Shown piece by piece: positions 1 through 7,667 of a stretch of DNA of 11,330 nucleotides. A program made the translations under genes and the position numbers. Every line of letters starts with the position of its first letter. Within the stretch, counting starts at the first letter, position 1. The notes beneath the pieces are model-generated. The model saw only the letters and a list, made by a program, of their open reading frames with translations, had not been told where the DNA came from and did no database searches. Origin of the DNA: Stramenopiles sp. TOSAG23-3 (taxonomy: Eukaryota > Sar); contig LT642744.1 in the NCBI GenBank assembly GCA_900128585.1, positions 1 to 11,330 of the forward strand, in the 5' to 3' direction.

Positions 1-1766
1 TTCTCCACCGAAAGCAAAAAATGAACCATGTGGGCGTTGATGGCGTTCTTTTTTTTGTACTTTTCGCGCGACCGTTCGGTCATTTTCCGACCTTTCTCGA
101 TCCAATCCATAAACTCTTTTTCTTCTAAGACTCCGTTCTTGTTCAAGTCCAGCATTCCCAAGACTTTTTCTGCGGTTTTGACGGACATGTTGTGGTCTGT
201 GATAGCTTGCCCTGGCATATGGATCATCAGCAGCTCCGTCATCATGGCCGCTAACTCGTCAACATCTATGTGCTTGTCATCGTCAACGTCGTACTTTTGA
301 AAGATGTTGCGGATTCCGAGCTTGATCGGGTCAAGGTCCTGCGTCTCCGCCAGGCTCTCAATTTTTTCCAGCAGCCGGACCAAACGGGCCTTTTCAGGGG
401 ACTTTCCCCGGAACTCTTCCCTTTGCTCTTTGGTAAGTTCGCCGCCCTTGCGAACCCAGGCGTAGAACTCGTCCTCCTCCAACAGCCCGTTGCCGTCCAA
501 GTCGAATATTGCCATGATCTTTTTCGAGGCTGCCACGGAGGTGTTGTGGTCGCCCAGCTCCCCAGTCATTTCTGTTATCAGCGCTTGAAGCTCCGCCTCG
601 GTGATGTGCCCGTCCTCGTCAATGTCGTAGTCCATAAAGGTCTTGTGCACTGCTGATTCAACGGGCTTCAACTGGTTCATCCACACTTCTGTAGCTTCCA
701 AATACTTTACCAGCAGCGCCCGGGCCGTCGACTTTTTCCCAAAGGCGATTCTTTTTTCCGAGGACATCGTCAACCCCTCGTTCACCCACGTCACAAACTC
801 CGCCTCATCCAACTTGCCGTTTTGATCGTTGTCGAGGATTTTCATGACCTGCTTTGCGGGTTCCACCAACTGCTCTTTGGTGACTTTCATGGCCCCGTAC
901 TTGTTTATCGTCTCCATCATCATGACGACGAGCTCCTTGTCGTCTATGAACAGGTCCCCGTCGTTGTCGTAGTTCATGAAGATGCTGTGCAGAAGCCTTT
1001 GGTACTGCTCTCTTCGTCCAGCCTTTTGCCCAACCGCAGGGGTCGCCAGCTTCACAATGGTGCCTTCGTCCTTCAAGGTCTTGTTCATTTCTAGCTCGCA
1101 GGCCTCGAGAAAGTACACCAGGCCCTTGCGGTCGTCTCCTTTCTTTGAGAATACGTTGCGCTGCTCCACGGTCATCGTGAGGCCTTTTCGAATCCAATCT
1201 ACGAATTCGTTCTTTTCGACGGTGCCATTCTTGTTTTCGTCCAAAGCATCCATCGCAAGCTTGGCCGCAGAGCGGGTCGCGTCTATGCTCGGGAGACCGC
1301 GGTTGTGTATGGTCCCGAGCTCAACGATCATCGCAGTGAGCTCATCCAGGTCGATGTGCCCGTTGTGGTCGATGTCGTACTCCTCGAAGACACGGTTCAC
1401 TGCGGACTCGACGGCAGCGGACGGTATAGTCTTCTCCAGCGCGCTGATGAACATGACAAGGTCCGCCCGCTCTGGGGCAGATTTCGCAAACTTTTCGCGC
1501 TTTTCCATCGTCAGGCTGACGCCTTTCTTGGTCCACGCAACGAACTCGTGCAGCTCGATCATCCCGTTGGTGTTCGTGTCCAACGCGTTTAGGACCAGCT
1601 TGGCCGCTTTCTTCGGAGCGTTCAACGCCTTTGCGTTGGTCTCTTTTCGCAAAGTCTCCATCATTTTCACGAGCTCTGCAATGGTAATGTGCCCGTCACC
1701 GTCGACGTCAAACTTATTGAAAAAAGCTGTGATGGCATCTGAAAAAGTAGCAGCGGTGGCGGACAT
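1..1766 (-). CDS. Multi-EF-hand calcium-binding protein (3' end beyond window)
   Basis: The minus-strand frame starts at the ATG complementary to 1764-1766 (A at -3) and stays open for 588 codons to the left edge, so the C-terminus is missing. Ten EF-hand loops are readable, starting near residues 20, 63, 131, 176, 267, 312, 381, 422, 493 and 540. They form five pairs, and every loop keeps Asp/Asn at positions 1, 3 and 5 and Glu at 12, so all should bind calcium. Examples are DVDGDGHITIAE and DLDGNGLLEEDE. Loops 5 and 9 lack the usual Gly at position 6 (Leu and Lys). After each pair comes a similar linker of the form EF-xx-W-xx-KG-xx-MT-xE-xR-xxF, then a Leu-rich helix, giving a module of about 112 residues. 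No signal peptide, membrane segment or kinase domain is visible. The role is inferred as calcium sensing or buffering; the exact family is not recognised. Confidence 0.93.
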   Translation of the reverse strand, partial: MSATAATFSDAITAFFNKFDVDGDGHITIAELVKMMETLRKETNAKALNAPKKAAKLVLNALDTNTNGMIELHEFVAWTKKGVSLTMEKREKFAKSAPERADLVMFISALEKTIPSAAVESAVNRVFEEYDIDHNGHIDLDELTAMIVELGTIHNRGLPSIDATRSAAKLAMDALDENKNGTVEKNEFVDWIRKGLTMTVEQRNVFSKKGDDRKGLVYFLEACELEMNKTLKDEGTIVKLATPAVGQKAGRREQYQRLLHSIFMNYDNDGDLFIDDKELVVMMMETINKYGAMKVTKEQLVEPAKQVMKILDNDQNGKLDEAEFVTWVNEGLTMSSEKRIAFGKKSTARALLVKYLEATEVWMNQLKPVESAVHKTFMDYDIDEDGHITEAELQALITEMTGELGDHNTSVAASKKIMAIFDLDGNGLLEEDEFYAWVRKGGELTKEQREEFRGKSPEKARLVRLLEKIESLAETQDLDPIKLGIRNIFQKYDVDDDKHIDVDELAAMMTELLMIHMPGQAITDHNMSVKTAEKVLGMLDLNKNGVLEEKEFMDWIEKGRKMTERSREKYKKKNAINAHMVHFLLSVE

Positions 1767-1867
1767 GTTTCAGAAAGAAGGGTAGAGACGACGTACGTAT
1801 TGACTGGGGTATCGTTCGTTCGTCCGTTCGTCCGTTTGGTTCGGTCCGGTCGGGGGAGGGAGGGTTG

Positions 1868-1883
1868 GTGTATATATATACAC
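1868..1883 (-). promoter_or_regulatory. Palindromic TATA element upstream of the EF-hand gene
   Basis: The 16-bp sequence GTGTATATATATACAC is a perfect palindrome lying about 100 nt upstream of the EF-hand ATG. Its distance fits a TATA box with a 5'UTR of about 70 nt, but its symmetry gives no orientation and the assignment rests on position alone. Confidence 0.4.
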
Positions 1884-2544
1884 TACACTTAATACTCCGG
1901 CAAGGAATGAAGAGTGAAAGGAAATATGGTTATCCAATTAAATTCTATCTCTCTCTTACACACATACACAATCGAACATACACACACACACACTTTTTAC
2001 CATTTGATTAAATGAAAACAAAAAAAGTCAATTCCTTTGAGTGAGTCTATAAATTTATTTGTCTTCTTAGAAAATTCAATACTATGTCTATGTTAAATTG
2101 ATAACGAATTTCTGAAACGAATTAATACTTGTATTATTTATACTTATAAATAATATACTCTTAGAATACAATAATGTTTTCTATTAAATCCAAATGATCT
2201 CTTCTATAAATAGCAAAAGGAGTTACAAAAATTATTAAAATTTTGGATTTGATTAAATTTAAGATTTTTAGTTTGTATTTGAAAGAGACCACCACCGGCG
2301 GCGGCGAAAAAAAAAATAAATAAAAGAATAACAAAAAGAAATCAATAAGGATGATGCTGTGTGGTGTATTTTACATAGGACGTATTTTTGTTAAAAAAAA
2401 AAAGAAGAAGAAATACCACAATTATTTCTTGGTATAAAATATATTATAGATAAAGATGGTGGTGTGCCCCTTTTGTACTATATTAATTTTTTAAATTTTT
2501 ATTATTATAAAAATTATATCGGGATCGTGAACTGTACGAACGAT

Positions 2545-2545
2545 T

Positions 2546-2582
<37 letters not shown>

Positions 2583-2593
2583 GTGAGTGAGTG
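2545..2593. repeat. GA / GTGA microsatellite
   Basis: An uninterrupted GA dinucleotide run of about 28 nt passes directly into four GTGA-type tetranucleotide units. It lies in the probable promoter or 5'UTR region of the sirtuin gene and is expected to vary in length between strains. Confidence 0.9.
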
Positions 2594-2681
2594 TATTTGT
2601 TTTAAATTAAAGAATGTTATTTAAACAAAGCAAAAACAAGGAAAACAAACGAAACGAAACATCGACAATACATAATATTTT

Positions 2682-3914
2682 ATGTTGAAACAACGAAACA
2701 TTGCAAACGAAGAAAACCACCCGAAGAAGAAAACCGCAATGGCCACATGCGCAGCGAAACATGTACCCCACCTGGGTGAAAAGGAGGGGAAACAATTGAC
2801 TAGGTTGGAAAAGTTAAAAGAAAATAGTGGGGATGCTGCTACCCAAGCTACTCTTGACGAGGCCATGGCGCAAATCCAAGCGACGAGGGCTTCCTTAGCC
2901 AAGACTCAAAAGACTCTTGACAACGCTCGTGAGCAGAGTGCTAAGATTCTAGAGCAGTCCGCGAGCATTGAGGAAAGATGGGCGGAATTCCAAAGAGCCT
3001 TCGACGAGATGAACAAAAAAATGGTTGAAAACATCGCTGCATCACTTGGGGGGACTCACATAAGCCGCACGGGGATAAAGCATGAGCGTATTCCAGCAAA
3101 AGATTGCGTATCAATGATCAAGAACGCAAAGTCCATTGTTGTTATGACAGGAGCAGGGATAAGCGTCGACAGTGGCATACCAACGTACCGTGGATCAGAT
3201 GGGTATTGGACGAAGGGAAGCAACAACTACCGTGCACAGGAAGTGGCAACACGGCGTTTTTTTCGCGAAAAGCCAGAGGAGCAGTGGGAGTACATGTTTG
3301 AGCGCTACCAAAACATGAGTACGGCAAAGCCGAACCCGGGGCACCACTCGCTCGTAGCATTGGAGCAGTACTGCAAACAAAACAAGAAAAGTTTTTGTTT
3401 AATTTCACAAAATATCGATAATTTGCACAGAAGATCCGGTTCTCAAAATATTTGCGAAATCCACGGGAATATGAGCTTTGCACGTTGCTCCAACAGCGAT
3501 TGCCACGAGTGGGAAAAGTGCGTCAAATTTCCTACCCCACCCAAGAAAGGGAATGATAAGTACGTCCCGAAATGCAAGGCGTGCAGTGCAAACTTACGAC
3601 CGAACGTTCTTTTTTTTGACGAGAGCTACAGCGAGAAACTGTACAAATTGAAATCTGCAATCGCGGCTGTTGAGAAAGCGGACGTGTTCCTGGTGATAGG
3701 CACAACGTACCAGACCAACCTTCCATTACGATTGCTGAACATTGCAAACACGAGCGGGGCCAAAATTATTGACATCAACCCAAACTTAAACGACGACGTG
3801 GCAGTGTGCAAGCTGAAGCAGGTGAAAGAAACATCGACAGAGTTTTTGGAGAAAACAATGGACGCTTTGTTGAAAAAAAGTGGGGTGAACGGGAGAAGAA
3901 GAAGAAAAAAATAA
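2682..3914 (+). CDS. Sirtuin (Sir2-family NAD-dependent protein deacylase)
   Basis: The 410-residue protein has a Sir2 catalytic domain at about residues 138-400. Visible motifs are TGAGISVDSGIPTYRG (156-171, NAD-binding GAGxS), QNID (243-246), the catalytic His261 in EIHG, and a zinc ribbon with Cys269, Cys274, Cys298 and Cys301. It is expected to remove acyl groups from lysines using NAD and release nicotinamide and O-acyl-ADP-ribose. Residues 40-118 are a charged, probably coiled helical extension. The C-terminus GRRRRKK is a candidate nuclear localisation signal. The position equivalent to the first Tyr of the SIRT5/CobB YxxR desuccinylase motif appears to be Met205, with Arg208 kept, so substrate choice is uncertain. 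I report the longest ATG frame. The second in-frame ATG at 2739 (residue 20) has a better context (G at -3, G at +4) and is a serious alternative start. No introns are needed. Confidence 0.95.
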   Translation: MLKQRNIANEENHPKKKTAMATCAAKHVPHLGEKEGKQLTRLEKLKENSGDAATQATLDEAMAQIQATRASLAKTQKTLDNAREQSAKILEQSASIEERWAEFQRAFDEMNKKMVENIAASLGGTHISRTGIKHERIPAKDCVSMIKNAKSIVVMTGAGISVDSGIPTYRGSDGYWTKGSNNYRAQEVATRRFFREKPEEQWEYMFERYQNMSTAKPNPGHHSLVALEQYCKQNKKSFCLISQNIDNLHRRSGSQNICEIHGNMSFARCSNSDCHEWEKCVKFPTPPKKGNDKYVPKCKACSANLRPNVLFFDESYSEKLYKLKSAIAAVEKADVFLVIGTTYQTNLPLRLLNIANTSGAKIIDINPNLNDDVAVCKLKQVKETSTEFLEKTMDALLKKSGVNGRRRRKK

Positions 3915-3933
3915 AAGAGAGAAGGTAAATAAA
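3910..3933 (+). terminator. Possible polyadenylation signals of the sirtuin gene
   Basis: Two AATAAA hexamers occur here. The first overlaps the TAA stop codon (3912-3914), and the second is at 3928-3933. Either could direct 3'-end formation, but this organism's signal is unknown and the surrounding region is A-rich, so this is tentative. Confidence 0.3.
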
Positions 3934-4150
3934 CACACCACGCAGGAGGAACACCCCGTAGTTTTGTGGGTACACCGGCGGGCGGGAGGGGGGTTGCAAT
4001 TCATTGTACAGTGTAATATAATTAAAAAGGCCAGTGTATTATTTGTTTTTTAGTTTAATTTTAATTAAAATTCCACATTTTTTGTACAAAACAAAAGTTT
4101 TTAAAAACAACCAATTTTTTGTCAATTAAAAATTTACACGACGCGCCGAA

Positions 4151-5980
4151 TTATATTTGGCTGCGGACAGCGTGAAATGTCCTCCTTTCTTTTACTAAAT
4201 TCTCCAACTCCGCTCGTTCTGCGGCAGTTGTTGTTGTAAAGCGAGCGTTTTCTTCGCCACGCTCCCACGCTCTGATCGCACACTGATGCCACTTTGAGAT
4301 CGAGGCTTCGTTTGTGTTGATCCAACGTCCTTTTCTACCCTTTTCAAACGCCAGGCCGGCTTCCTCCTGTACCGTCGGCCCGTTCCCCACAAAGAACGTG
4401 GCAATAAAAAATTCGTCTACGAAAAAATTGCACGCTACGTTCAATTCGCTCCGAACTGGCTCCCACCCCCCTAGCTCTTCTTTGCACTCTCGAACAATGC
4501 AGTCCATTGGGGTCTCTTTGAACTCCCGTTTCCCGCCAAAACATGTCATAGTGTTCGCAGCCACTGTTGCGGACACGTCCCTGCACTCAACGTAAACCCT
4601 GTTGTCGGCCTCCGACGGGCTGGTCAAGATAATGCAGGAAAATGGCGGCGCTCGGGCCAGCGGCCTGGCGGACAGAAACGCCCCGACCCTTTTGCGCACG
4701 TTTCGACGGATGTTAAAGTAGAACAATTCGTAGTCAATCGGGTGGTACCAGCCGAAAAGGCAAATGTTTTGCATTAACCCTAACTTTGACGTCGGAAGGG
4801 ACGGGACGGCAATGGTGCCATTGTCTGTCCCTCGCGTGTAGAACTTGGACGTTTCTGTGGGAAACGTTCGTCGTACACGGGTCGTCTCAAAATTGAGCGG
4901 TCGGTTGGAGATTACCTCGAAGAGACCGTAGGGCCTTTCGAGCGTTGTCTCTGCGGCGGCTAGGCCCAACCATTCGTCTTTCTCTACGCTATATTTCACG
5001 CTCGAAGGCCCGGACGCATAAGTTTTCGCCGCTGGGCAAAACGTTAGTGGGTCCGTATTGATGGTTTTTCCGAACTGGTCTCCCGGCTCCGAGGCAAAGT
5101 GGCCCGGCCACTCCTCAAAAGCGTGGTGAAAGGGAGGAAGAAAAGAACTGTACCACTCGCTGCCAATGTCCCACCCTACGACACAGTGGCAGTCGGTCGG
5201 CGTTTCGCTTATTTTAAAAAACTTGTACACGTTGCGTTTCCTGCGGCAGTCACCGTTGGAAAACAGGCTCTGCGGCAGGCAGGAGCCTATTATATACGCT
5301 GCAACAATTCGCTCCCGAAGCTTTTCGTCGTTTTCTATGACTTCCAACAACAGCCGGTTCAAATGAAACCCGCCCTGAGAGTGGGAGGCAAGCACGATGG
5401 GACCATCGCTGTCAATTTTCGACAGAAAATGTACGAACGCCGAGCGTACGTCCTCGTACGCCAACCCCAGGGCTTTCCGTCCCGCAACCCCGTCCACCGC
5501 AAAACTATCGATGTTTCCCTGCCTGTAGTACGGTGCATAGATACGACAGGTACTGTTCAAGACGCTTGCTTGGGTCGACAGCATCCAGTTTCGAGTCTGT
5601 TCGCTGGCAGCTGGGCCTTCTTTGGCTCGGGCGTTCCATCGCCTACCGTAGTAGCCCGTTGGGTGGACAAAGAAAGCATCGCACAGCCGCTCACTTTCAG
5701 GAACGTACGTTTCCGTTTCTGGGACAAGCTCTGCCAGGCTTTTTCTCCCAGGGTACGCTGCCCAGCTCGCGGGGTCGTTGTCGTAGTCCGGTGCCTTCGT
5801 CTCCACCGCAAATTTTTTCGGAGCTATTCTCCGCAGCCTACACACCAAACCGGTCACTTTCCACAGTAGCCAATACTTGGAACAGTAGTTCCTCACATAA
5901 TACAGGAAAGCAACCAGCAGGCTCGTTGCCAACGAGGTTTTCGGCCACCGGGCAAGAAATTTAGTGAAAACTTGCCCCAT
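4151..5980 (-). CDS. DUF3089-type alpha/beta hydrolase fused to a C-terminal Nudix hydrolase
   Basis: The protein has 609 residues counted from the ATG complementary to 5978-5980; the four extra codons upstream begin at GTG. The N-terminus MGQVFTK fits the N-myristoylation pattern, and a hydrophobic stretch at about 16-29 (perhaps a second at 36-48) suggests membrane anchoring. Residues about 100-435 match the DUF3089 family of lipase-like hydrolases: FFVHPTGYY (103-111), the nucleophile Ser201 in ASHSQGG (GxSxG with Ser at the first Gly), NTDPL (308-312), and probable catalytic His413 in GWYHPIDYELFY. A Nudix domain follows at about 446-575 with a complete box at 483-505 (GX5EX7REUXEEXGU form: G483, E489, R497-E498, E501-E502, G504). 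Nudix enzymes hydrolyse nucleoside diphosphates linked to another moiety. Both active sites look intact. The substrates, and why the two activities are joined, are unknown. The gene converges on the sirtuin with a 236-nt gap. Confidence 0.9.
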   Translation of the reverse strand: MGQVFTKFLARWPKTSLATSLLVAFLYYVRNYCSKYWLLWKVTGLVCRLRRIAPKKFAVETKAPDYDNDPASWAAYPGRKSLAELVPETETYVPESERLCDAFFVHPTGYYGRRWNARAKEGPAASEQTRNWMLSTQASVLNSTCRIYAPYYRQGNIDSFAVDGVAGRKALGLAYEDVRSAFVHFLSKIDSDGPIVLASHSQGGFHLNRLLLEVIENDEKLRERIVAAYIIGSCLPQSLFSNGDCRRKRNVYKFFKISETPTDCHCVVGWDIGSEWYSSFLPPFHHAFEEWPGHFASEPGDQFGKTINTDPLTFCPAAKTYASGPSSVKYSVEKDEWLGLAAAETTLERPYGLFEVISNRPLNFETTRVRRTFPTETSKFYTRGTDNGTIAVPSLPTSKLGLMQNICLFGWYHPIDYELFYFNIRRNVRKRVGAFLSARPLARAPPFSCIILTSPSEADNRVYVECRDVSATVAANTMTCFGGKREFKETPMDCIVRECKEELGGWEPVRSELNVACNFFVDEFFIATFFVGNGPTVQEEAGLAFEKGRKGRWINTNEASISKWHQCAIRAWERGEENARFTTTTAAERAELENLVKERRTFHAVRSQI

Positions 5981-6017
5981 GAAGATCAACACTGAAGCAG
6001 GTCAAAACGCAAGTTCA

Positions 6018-6024
6018 CTTTATA
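6018..6024 (-). promoter_or_regulatory. TATA box candidate of the hydrolase-Nudix gene
   Basis: On the minus strand this reads TATAAAG, 38-44 nt upstream of the ATG. The spacing would leave a very short 5'UTR of roughly 10-15 nt, similar to the arrangement at the PKA gene. Confidence 0.4.
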
Positions 6025-6325
6025 CACAGCCGAACATGTCAACGGAATAGGGCCAAAAGAAAACACGATGTTCTTCTTATCACACAAGTTTCAGTAATTC
6101 TATAAACAATTTTTGTACGCCTTGTAACAATTGGTTCAGGATAAAGTCTAAGTTTTATATGATATTAGACGACTAGTATATTCAAATTTCAAAAGGACGC
6201 TTCTTCGCTGTCCTCTCCCCTCCAGCCTCCAGCGCAGACGACACATCTCAAACCATATTTTTTTAATAATAAAATTTAGTCAACAAAAATAGCGCAGCAG
6301 TTTGGTCATTACCGGTTCGGTGGGT

Positions 6326-6471
6326 ATGGGTAAGTACCTTGGTATTACAATAATCCGTACAACTTTTGACAATATATAATAAAAAACAAGAGTGTTTCTT
6401 CTTCAGTTATTGCAAATGAAGAAGAAGAACAAAATCAAATCCATCCCAAGTTTCTATTAATACCGAGATGA
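6326..6471 (+). other. Possible tiny spliced gene or transcript with a 77-nt intron
   Basis: An ATG at 6326-6328 plus one G is followed at once by a consensus donor GTAAGT (6330-6335). A strong acceptor, TTTCTTCTTCAG, ends at 6406. Removing 6330-6406 gives a 22-codon frame ending in TGA at 6469-6471; the encoded peptide starts MVIANEEEE and has no known domain. The upstream frame is open back to about 6293, so the first exon may be longer. It would be transcribed away from the hydrolase-Nudix promoter. The splice sites are good, but the coding evidence is minimal; it could equally be a non-coding RNA or chance. Confidence 0.25.
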
Positions 6472-6565
6472 CCCATAGATGGAAAACGTTTTATTAAGAC
6501 ACACTTAAAAAATGAATTTAAGAGACAAGAGATTACGTTTCAAGTTATATACTAAAAATACAATT

Positions 6566-7627
6566 TTATTGTTTTACCTTCGCTTGACTGATAGCAAGGC
6601 CCCATAACCCGAAAACAATCGGGCAAAGGTATCGCCGAAACCTGCTCCCGTCCATTTGCATGGCTTCGGCAATTAGCTGGCGGAACGAGTACGACCTCAG
6701 CTGCGATGCCATCGGCACGGTAAGCATCAACCCTAATGTCGCGACGAGCTTTGCGATCAAGGTCCGGTCGCGCACTTTCGAAGACGTCAAAAGGGCAATG
6801 CCTAAAAACAGTTCGAGTCCCCCAAAGCACCTGGCGACGAGATTTCGCTGCGGAGTCCACGTGGGGAAAAGAGCCTCCGTGTTCATCACGTTCTTCAAAT
6901 GGATGGATCCGCTCGAGACCAGCCCGCTCGCTAGCAAGGCGGACGAGACCCAACTCGTGCTGCCCAAGAGCCCCGTCGTGTGCCCTAAGCAGCACCCAAT
7001 TCCAAAGAGGACAAAGGCCCTGTCCCAATATTTTTCAAGGTAGTACATCACCGTTCCAAAAGTGTCCAAAGATTTCCGACCGTCTGAAAAGGAGCCGTCC
7101 AGCGCTTGGTTGAACATTTTCTTGTAAATCCTGGCCTGTTTCTTTTTCTGCCGGGTCTTCAACAGTTCTAACTTGTCTAACTCCTTTATTGTTTTCTTGT
7201 TCCCGGGATCAACGACCAAGAGCTGCTTGAAGTCTTTCCTCGCCAAATCGTACTCTCCAAGCTTCGTGTTGGCCACCCCCCGTCGAAACAGCGCTTTGAT
7301 AGACTCCTCGTTCAGCTCCAGGGCTTTGTCACACTGCCGCCTCGCCTCGTAAAACTCTTTTTGCTTCAAGTGACACGCGGCCAAGTTCGTGTAGCACGGC
7401 TCCCTCTGCTGCTTGGCCCTCCGGGCATCGCCCGAACCGAACGCGAAGTCGGAACTGATGTAGCTTAGCGCGCGATTATACTCTTTTATCGCTCCCGCAT
7501 AATCTTTTTTTTTGAAGAACCCATTACCCTTCTCTTGCGCACTCTTTGCAGCCTCTAACTTTTCTCCCGGAGTCATATCCGAATCGTCCTTAGAACTTTT
7601 CGAGCTGCCTCCTAGATCAGGCTCCAT
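6566..7627 (-). CDS. FKBP-type TPR domain protein with C-terminal membrane segments
   Basis: The 353-residue protein starts at an ATG in strong context (AAGATGG). Residues 20-175 form three TPR repeats closely resembling the C-terminal TPR domain of large FKBPs: a helix pair at 23-56, CYTNLAACHLKQKEF (78-92), KALFRRGVANTKLGEYDLA (111-129), then a basic helix ending KKKQARIYKKMF (161-172). Hsp90/Hsp70 carboxylate-clamp positions are mostly present (Asn35, Asn81, Lys111, Arg115), but the first clamp Lys appears to be Gln31. There is no prolyl isomerase domain. Residues about 203-348 hold four or five hydrophobic segments (near 203-220, 224-240, 263-281, 289-308, 333-348), remotely like a DoxX-type membrane bundle. 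A role as a membrane-bound cochaperone receptor is inferred. Its TAA stop lies inside AATAAA (6565-6570 on the minus strand), which may double as a poly(A) signal. Confidence 0.88.
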   Translation of the reverse strand: MEPDLGGSSKSSKDDSDMTPGEKLEAAKSAQEKGNGFFKKKDYAGAIKEYNRALSYISSDFAFGSGDARRAKQQREPCYTNLAACHLKQKEFYEARRQCDKALELNEESIKALFRRGVANTKLGEYDLARKDFKQLLVVDPGNKKTIKELDKLELLKTRQKKKQARIYKKMFNQALDGSFSDGRKSLDTFGTVMYYLEKYWDRAFVLFGIGCCLGHTTGLLGSTSWVSSALLASGLVSSGSIHLKNVMNTEALFPTWTPQRNLVARCFGGLELFLGIALLTSSKVRDRTLIAKLVATLGLMLTVPMASQLRSYSFRQLIAEAMQMDGSRFRRYLCPIVFGLWGLAISQAKVKQ

Positions 7628-7667
7628 CTTCTTAAAAGAAGCGTGTTGAATTCAAAGCAGTAAAAAG

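Larger units (their letters stand above)
1767..2681. other. A+T-rich divergent intergenic spacer
   Basis: This stretch separates the oppositely oriented EF-hand and sirtuin genes, so it should hold both promoters. From left to right it has a GTTCGTCC-type repetitive patch (about 1813-1853), a G-rich run, a TATA palindrome, a short CA repeat (1979-1993), a long A+T-rich section, TATAAAA-like words at 2433-2439 and 2506-2513, and a GA/GTGA microsatellite. I find no convincing gene, RNA or coding frame in it. Confidence 0.7.
5981..6565. other. Spacer between hydrolase-Nudix and TPR genes
   Basis: This A+T-rich stretch holds the promoter of the leftward hydrolase-Nudix gene and the 3' flank of the leftward TPR gene. 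The minus strand shows no coding frame worth reporting. The plus strand has one canonical intron-like structure, listed separately. Confidence 0.6.

Noticed and set aside
270-1785. Several plus-strand open frames of up to 269 codons
   Set aside because: They are antisense to the EF-hand frame, and their translations show no domain. Codon bias of the real gene keeps the opposite strand open.
5099-5869. 256-codon plus-strand frame inside the hydrolase-Nudix gene
   Set aside because: It is the antisense shadow of the strongly motif-supported minus-strand protein.
5981-5992. Longer N-terminus of the hydrolase-Nudix protein
   Set aside because: The extra codons begin with GTG, which is not expected as a start in a eukaryotic nuclear gene; the ATG at 5980 is the first usable one.
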